Made by a program: the position numbers and the translations under genes
Notes under the pieces: model-generated
Database searches by the model: none
What the model was told of the DNA's origin: nothing
Seen by the model: the letters and a program-made list of their open reading frames with translations, nothing else
Part shown: piece after piece, positions 60,267-64,000 of the stretch
Layout: each line of letters starts with the position of its first letter
Position numbering within the stretch: position 1 is the first letter of the stretch
Assembly (NCBI RefSeq): GCF_002288925.2
Contig: NW_022098050.1
Span: 2,278,725 to 2,342,724, forward strand
Direction of reading: 5' to 3'
Length of the DNA stretch: 64,000 nucleotides
Source: Delphinapterus leucas
Taxonomy: Eukaryota > Chordata > Mammalia > Artiodactyla > Monodontidae

Positions 60267-62758
60267 AAAAACCTTACAACAAACAAAAGCCCAGGACCAG
60301 GTGGCTTCACAGCTGAATTCTATCAAACATTTAGAGAAGAGCTAATACCTATCCTTCTCAAACTCTTCCAACATACAGCAGAGGGAGGAACACTCCCAAA
60401 CTCATTCTATGAGGCCACCATCACCCTGATACCAAAACCAGACAAGGATGTCACAAAGAAAGAAAACTACAGGCCAATATCACTGATGAATATAGATGCA
60501 AAAATCCTTAACAAAATACTAGCAAACAGAATCCAACAGCACATTAAAAGGATCATACGCCATGATGAATGGGGTTTATCCCAGGACTGCAAGGATTCTT
60601 CAATATATGCAAATCAATCAATGTGATAAACCATATTAACAGATTGAAGGAGAAAAACCATATGATCATTTCAATAGATGCCAAAAAAGCTTTTGACAAA
60701 ATTCAACACCCATTTATGAAAAAAACCCTCCAGAAAGTAGGCACAGAGAGAACTTACCTCAACATAATAAAGGCCATATATGACAAACCGACAGCCAGCA
60801 TCATTCTCAATGGTGAAAAACTGAAACCATTTCCTCTAAGATCAGGAACAAGACAAGGTTGTCCACTCTCACCACTATTATTCAACATAGTTTTGGAAGT
60901 TTTAGCCACAGCAGTCAGAGAAGAAAAAGAAATAAAAGGAATTGAAATCAGAAATGAAAAAGTAAAGCTGTTTGCAGATGACATGATACTATACATAGAG
61001 TATCTAAGGATGCCACCAACAACCCAATAGAGCTAAACAATGAATTTGGTAAAGTAGCAGGATACTAAATTAACGCACAGAAATCTCTTGCATTTCTATA
61101 CACTAATGATGAAAAGTCTGAAAGAGAAGTTTAGGAAAGACTCCCATTTACCATTGCAACAAAAAGAATAAAATACCTAGGAATAAACCTATGTAAGGAG
61201 ACAAAAGACCTGTATGTAGAAAACTACAAGACACTGATGAAAGACATTAAAGATGATACAAACAGATGGAAAGATATACCATGTTCTTGGATTGGAAGAA
61301 TCAACATTGTGAAAATGACTTTACTACCCAAAGCAATCTATAGATTCAGTGCAATCCTTATCAAACTACCAATGGCATTTTTCACAGAGCTAGAACAAAA
61401 AATTTCACAATTTGTATGGAAACACAAAAGACCCCGGATAGCCAAAGCAATCTTGAGAAAGAAAAACGGAGCTGGAGGAATCAGGCTCCCTGACTTCAGA
61501 CTATACTACAAAACTACTGTAATGAAGACAGTATGGTACTGGCACAAAAACAGAAATATAGATCAATGCAACAGGATAGAAAGCCCAGAGATAAACCCAC
61601 ACACATATGGTCACCTTATTTTTGATAAAGGAGGCAAGACTATACAATGGAGTAAAGACAGCCTCTTCAATAAGTGGTGCTGGGAAAACTGGACAGCTAC
61701 ATGTAAAAGAATGAAATCAGAACACTCCCTAATGCTATACACAAAAATAAACTCAAAATGGATTAAAGACCTAAATGTAAGGCCAGACACTATAAAACTC
61801 TTAGAGGAAAATGTAGGCAGAACACTCTATGACATAAATCACAGCAAGATCGTTTTTGACACACCTCCTAGAGAAATGGAAATAAAAGCAAAAATAAACA
61901 AATGGGACCTAATGAAACTTAAAAGCTTTTGCACAGCAAAGGAAAACAAACAAGATGAAAAGGCAGCCCTCAGAATGGGAGAAAATATTTGTAAATGAAG
62001 CAACCAACAAAGGATTAATCTCCAAAATTTACAAGCAACTCATGTAGCTCAATATGAAAAAAACAAACAACCCAATCCAAAAATGGGCAGAAGACCTAAA
62101 TAGACATTTCTCCAGAGAAGATATATAGACTTCCAACAAACACATGAAAGGATGCTCAACATCACTAATCATTAGAGAAATGCAAATCAAAACTACAATT
62201 AGGTATCACCTCACACCAATCAGAATGGCCATCATCAAGATATCTACAAACAATAAATGCTGGAGAGGGTGTGGCGAAAAGGGAACCCTCTTGCACTGTT
62301 GTTGGGAATGTAAATTGATACAGCCACTATGGAGAACAGCATGGAGTTTCCTTAAAAAACTAAAAATAGAATCAATGTATGACCCAGCAATCCCACTACT
62401 GTGTGTATACCCAGTGAAAACCATAATTCAAAAAGAGTCATGTACCACAATGTTCACTGCAGCTCTATTTACAATAGCCAGGACATGGAAACAACCTAAG
62501 TGTCCATCAACAGATGAATGGATAAAGAAGATGTGGCACGTATATACAATGGAATATTACTCAGCCATAAAAAGAAACGAAATTGAGTTATTTGTAGTGA
62601 GGTGGATGGACTTAGAGTCTGTCATACAGAGTGAAGTAAGTCAGAAAGAGAAAAACAAATACCGTATGCTAACACATATATATGGAATCTTAAAAAAAAA
62701 AGAAAGAAATGGTTCTGAAGAACCTAGGGGCAGGACAGGCATAAAGATGCAGACATAG
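60267..62758 (+). pseudogene. L1 ORF2 remnant, reverse transcriptase and C-terminus
   Basis: The reverse transcriptase domain (copies L1 RNA at the nicked target) spans frames at 60228-60626 and 60569-61030: [47 protein letters not shown], then [33 protein letters not shown] and the catalytic FADD box at 60971-60982. After a stop at about 61028 the sequence resumes in other frames at 61237-61998 ([38 protein letters not shown]) and 62144-62758 ([19 protein letters not shown], a Cys/His knuckle at 62258-62311, [12 protein letters not shown]). At least four frame changes or stops lie between these pieces. Motifs are well conserved, so it is a fairly recent insertion that has since decayed. Confidence 0.93.
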
Positions 62759-63066
62759 AGAATAAACTTGAGGACATGGGGAGGGGGAAGAGTAAGCTGG
62801 GACGAAGTGAGAGTGGCATGGACATATATATACTACCAGATGTAAAATAGATAGCTAATGGGAAGCAACCGCATAGCACAGGGAGATCAGCTAGGTGCTT
62901 TGTGACCACCTAGAGGGGTGGAATAAGGAGGATGCGAGGCAGACGCCAGAGGGAGGAGATATGGGGATATATGTATATGTATAGCTGATTCACTTTGTTA
63001 TAAAGCAGAAAATAACACACCATTGTAAAGCAATTATACTCCAGTAAAGATGTTAAAAAAAAAAGA
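62759..63066 (+). other. L1 3' UTR and A-rich tail
   Basis: A GC-moderate 3' UTR (gaggacatggggagggggaa, agatcagctaggtgctttgt, ggatatatgtatatgtatag) followed by aataacacaccattgtaaag and an A-rich tail from 63053. The same UTR type, reversed, is at 53576-53930. Confidence 0.88.
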
Positions 63067-64000
63067 AATGTGACCCCTTGAGAAGTGGACTATCATTATT
63101 TAAACTCTTATAAGTCAGCATTAATTAGCATCTTTATGTGTGTCTTTGTCAGTATAATAAAATCTACATTTCTAATTAGAAAGCAATATGTGTCACTTAT
63201 GTTGTGAACCTGTATTAACAGATTAGATTAAATATTATTTTCTAGTTGTAAAAGTTAATTGCTATGAATATTCCACAATAAATATTCTTAAAAATTAGTT
63301 TACTGTGGTTCAAATATTTTAGCTTTTAAGCTGTCTCTTGATTGGCTGTACATTGGGTGCTTTTCCATACTTCATCGTGAGCCTAACGGGAAACCATTGT
63401 ATGTTTGTATTACCTAAGATTCCTAAGAAAGCATTTTCAAGTATTTATTTTCCAAAGTTTGGTTGTACTTATGAATTTAAGATTAGCAAAGGCAGAAAAA
63501 GGTAGCAATTAATAACAGTGGAAAGACTAAATGTCAGGATTAAGGTGAACATGGAGTAGAATCACTGCAAGAGACTACTGGTTGCAGTGCCTTCCTCGTT
63601 TTTGATATTACTCTGGCTTGATGCTTGGAAACATTTCTGAAATAAATGGATCCTAGCTCTGACATTATGCTGAAGGACGTGCTCAGAAAGAGCTTTCTTT
63701 TCTTACTTTCTAGCCATGCCCTTGGGCTAAGCACTAGAAATTTCTAAAGGGCAGTGTAAAAATAGAAGAGCAGGCAGTATTGGGAGTATATGTGTAGTTT
63801 CACATTTCAGGTTTATAAATGCAAAGGGATAATATCGCTTATAGAACAGCACGTTTCTAGAGTGGTTTTATATTCGGGAAACATAAGAAAAGAAAGAAAC
63901 TAATGAAAATTTTATTAGTTTAGAAGGAACCTTTGTAAACAGATTAAAACCAAATTTGATAAGATATTCAGATGATACATATGAAAATATTAAACTGTAA
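63067..64000. other. AT-rich stretch, nothing recognised
   Basis: No recognised element or gene to the end of the window. Confidence 0.4.

Larger units (their letters stand above)
57225..63066 (+). mobile_element. Long L1 LINE with both ORF remnants, inactive
   Basis: The longest L1 in the window. In order: a probable 5' UTR (about 57225-58140, family support moderate), ORF1 remnant, an abrupt join near 58725, ORF2 from the middle of its endonuclease domain to its end near 62758, a 3' UTR to about 63050, and an A-rich tail to 63066. It is cut by a SINE at 60056-60266. ORF2 coding is spread over several frames with premature stops, so it cannot make active protein. Length without the SINE is about 5.6 kb, versus 6-7 kb usual for L1; most of the shortfall is explained by the loss between ORF1 and ORF2. 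The 5' limit and the target duplication could not be fixed. Confidence 0.85.

Noticed and set aside
57225..63066. The long L1 as a possibly active element
   Set aside because: ORF1 is broken, the start of the endonuclease domain is missing, ORF2 changes frame several times and a SINE interrupts it.

Overview
The window is mammalian nuclear DNA, most likely from a cetacean. The strongest evidence is six well-preserved copies of a tRNA-derived SINE of the CHR family in its whale/dolphin form: a head reading ggcttccctggtggcgcag, RNA polymerase III box A and box B, a body of about 200 bp and an A-rich tail. They sit in an AT-rich background with young L1 fragments of artiodactyl/cetacean type and old mammal-wide repeats (L2, MIR, L3/CR1, Tigger, hAT-Charlie, old L1M). 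Toothed and baleen whales cannot be told apart from this sequence alone.

I find no protein-coding gene, no functional RNA gene, no CpG island and no convincing multi-exon structure. Every open reading frame longer than about 110 codons is a translated SINE, a piece of L1 ORF2, or a low-complexity or simple-composition frame. The window reads as a gene desert or the inside of a very large intron.

Layout. 0-6 kb: L2 remnants and AT-rich single-copy DNA with a tail-only retro-insertion. 6.3-7.1 kb: an internally deleted Tigger with TIRs and TA duplication. 7.6-9.8 kb: ORF1/5' end of an old L1 on the minus strand. 10-24 kb: MIR and several L2 copies, three SINEs and a CA microsatellite. 24.3 kb: a small hAT element with 8-bp target duplication. 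25.7 kb: a CpG-retaining palindromic stretch that may be a conserved regulatory element. 27-28 kb: an L1 ORF2 fragment split by a SINE. 28-39 kb: mostly single-copy DNA, one SINE, MIR and MER5-type remnants. 39.7-46.9 kb: a large inverted duplication (two arms of about 641 and 643 bp, about 93-95% identical, 5.8 kb apart) whose loop carries a 720-bp solo ERV1-type LTR. 48-54.2 kb: an old minus-strand L1M interrupted by two younger L1s and a MER2 element. 54.2-55.3 kb: L2. 57.2-63.07 kb: a long plus-strand L1 with ORF1 and ORF2 remnants, a large internal deletion and a nested SINE.

Nothing here works as a pathway. The content is the insertion history of a non-coding region: L2/MIR/L3 first, then DNA transposons and L1M, then younger L1 and the ERV LTR, and last the CHR SINEs, which lie inside L1 or L2 sequence in at least three places. 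The most unusual item is the inverted duplication, because it copied a MIR and part of an L1 tail together and breaks inside that L1.
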